Positions 62,928-64,000 of a stretch of DNA of 64,000 nucleotides are shown here, piece by piece. The notes under the pieces were generated by a model that made no database searches, was not told the DNA's origin, and saw nothing but the letters and a program-made list of their open reading frames with translations. Origin of the DNA: Brachyspira hyodysenteriae ATCC 27164 (GTDB taxonomy: Bacteria > Spirochaetota > Brachyspiria > Brachyspirales > Brachyspiraceae); contig NZ_CP015910.2 of the NCBI RefSeq assembly GCF_001676785.2, positions 1 through 64,000 of the forward strand, written 5' to 3'. Numbering within the stretch: the first letter of the stretch is position 1; every line of letters starts with the position of its first letter. Both the position numbers and the translations under genes were made by a program.

Positions 62928-63040
62928 ATATATCTAAACAACTATATTTTATTAATTTTTTAATGTTCTTTTTCCCGCCGCACGCCATAGGCGGACAGCG
63001 TCAAAGAACCAGACGAAGTCCGCCTGCGGCGAAAGTGCAA
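62928..63040. repeat. Family B repeat with promoter-like end
   Basis: TATATATCTAAACAACTATATTTTATTAA is the reverse complement of the repeat-borne promoter (minus strand; -35 degraded to TTAATA). It is followed by TCCCGCCGCACGCCATAGGCGGACAGCGTC and ACGAAGTCCGCCTGCGGCG hairpins. It sits between decoration and capsid genes. Confidence 0.65.
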
Positions 63041-63189
63041 ATATAAAATTAGAATTTATTATATTGAGTATTTTATATTCATAGCTAATTATTATTTTTA
63101 ATATAAAAATAAGTCTTTTTGTTTCTTGCTGTATGTGGGATGTACCTGCGGCGTGTATAATCAAAATTTAATTTATAAAGGATTCAAAT

Positions 63190-64000
63190 ATGAGTATACC
63201 TAATTTACAAAATATACAAAATAAACTTTTTCCAATAATCAATAAAGAAATGCCTAGATATATGGGGCAGACTAATTTCGTAAGTAAATATATACCTGAA
63301 ATTTTTGTTGGTGTTTCTCAAGGAGCTATTGGAGGCGATTTAGATAATACAGCTTTCAATTTAAAAAATATGTATGGAGGTACTTCATTAGGAGATTTAA
63401 ATATTTTTAATGAGTATCCTAAACATGAGGCAAGAGTTTTTAAAATGGAGCCTGAAGAATATTATATTGGAATAGATATTAACAGAATAGAAGAAATCAA
63501 TGAGCTTTATGCAAGAGATGAGAAAAAAGCAGGAGAAGAAATTTTAAATTATATTGCACAAAAACTTGTTTCAAGACTTGGGCTTTTAAGAGAAAGAAAT
63601 TTAGCGGCAAAAGTTACAGATGCAGAACTTTATGGAAGCACAAACACTGTTGATTTAAGTGCCAAACCAATAAGCACTTGGACAGAGGCTGATATTGATA
63701 ATTTCTTTTCTTCATTTATAGATTTGGCAAAATATTTGAATTATGCTGTAGGTGGAAATTTATTTAATGATAAAATGGAGCTTCAGGATAATGGACAGAA
63801 ACTTTATATAGTTATTCCAATAGATGTTTATATAAAACTTCAAGGGTTATTTAGATTATTTTCTAATTATATATCAATGATAGGAAATGATGCTAATGGA
63901 AAATATAAAGCATTCAGACCAGATATTTTTAATGCAGTAACAAGCGGAATCACTGTTGTAGGAACTGCATTCAGAGTTGCTGATGATCATGAAGTTGATC
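63190..64000 (+). CDS. Phage major capsid protein (partial, cut by the window end)
   Basis: An open frame from ATG 63190 (MSIPNLQNIQNKLFPIINKE) runs at least 270 codons to the edge. It has MEPEEYYIGIDINRIEEINELYARDEKKAG, QKLYIVIPIDVYIKLQGLFRLF and VTSGITVVGTAFRVADDHE, consistent with an HK97-fold capsid protein of the Mu/VSH-1 type. Position after decoration protein and size fit the main shell protein; in VSH-1 the main head protein is about 38 kDa. An AAAGGA site lies 7 bp upstream. Confidence 0.75.
   Translation, partial: MSIPNLQNIQNKLFPIINKEMPRYMGQTNFVSKYIPEIFVGVSQGAIGGDLDNTAFNLKNMYGGTSLGDLNIFNEYPKHEARVFKMEPEEYYIGIDINRIEEINELYARDEKKAGEEILNYIAQKLVSRLGLLRERNLAAKVTDAELYGSTNTVDLSAKPISTWTEADIDNFFSSFIDLAKYLNYAVGGNLFNDKMELQDNGQKLYIVIPIDVYIKLQGLFRLFSNYISMIGNDANGKYKAFRPDIFNAVTSGITVVGTAFRVADDHEVD

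Noticed and set aside
62952-63164. Minus-strand 70-codon frame
   Set aside because: It runs through a family B repeat and the leader of the capsid gene; the product shows no pattern and no ribosome-binding site is seen.
59752-64000. Complete integrated prophage
   Set aside because: No integrase, attachment-site duplication, repressor, replication or lysis genes are in view, and the tail genes lie elsewhere on the other strand.

Overview
The window is a strongly AT-rich, low-GC bacterial chromosome segment that most resembles the spirochaete genus Brachyspira. The evidence is extreme A/T codon use, many small lipoproteins and OmpA-like lipoproteins, TPR and ankyrin genes, an OppA-type peptide-binding lipoprotein, and phage-derived head and tail genes lying apart from each other, as expected for relics or parts of a VSH-1-like gene transfer agent. 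The genus call is my recognition, not a search result.

Layout. 0-13 kb: an EamA transporter, a ferritin-VIT1 iron transporter, two exported proteins, argS, a receiver/degenerate-GGDEF protein with a Sua5/YrdC enzyme, a frameshifted HEAT-repeat gene, two OmpA-like lipoproteins, a PseG-like/methyltransferase fusion and an ankyrin protein. 13-29 kb: an arylsulfotransferase with a nicotinamidase-like protein lacking the usual catalytic Cys, a DIP1984-type protein, a HAD phosphatase, a TPR gene enclosed by ~240-bp inverted repeats, aspS, an overlapping membrane-protein/phosphoribosyltransferase pair, an FAH-family enzyme, a UvrD/PcrA helicase, a degenerate Fpg-like protein and a flavodoxin-ferredoxin. 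29-37 kb: tRNA-Met(CAT), OppA, a tandem family of small membrane proteins, purA and a TPR-DUF2971 protein. 37.7-41.3 kb: a minus-strand phage tail module (Dit-like, tail hub-like, tape-measure-like). 42-57 kb: a chemoreceptor, Fe-alcohol dehydrogenase, a 1018-residue TPR-like protein, two Spy/CpxP-like proteins, a secreted HExxH metalloprotease with a predicted outer-membrane barrel, an SLC1 symporter, a cobalamin riboswitch without a sense gene, and a radical-SAM protein. 57.2-59.0 kb: two tandem structured RNA candidates in front of a Ro60-like (DUF2828/TROVE-like plus vWA) protein gene. 59.7-64 kb: a plus-strand phage head module (portal, protease/scaffold, decoration protein, major capsid, cut by the window edge).

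Three layers of structure run through the window. First, the two phage-like loci are 18 kb apart on opposite strands but share a gap-free 37-bp upstream element in three copies, which suggests one regulon. Second, most long intergenic gaps carry copies of two repeat families: a composite G-rich/GCACG palindromic repeat (family A), and a hairpin-rich repeat (family B) that can bring its own TTGACA-N17-TATATA promoter to genes such as the ankyrin and TPR genes. Third, the gap before the Ro60-like gene encodes two short RNAs with matching 5' and 3' ends and covarying closing stems. One of them carries a canonical tRNA T-arm mimic, so this looks like a Ro/Y-RNA-type ribonucleoprotein locus and is the strongest candidate for an undescribed system here.
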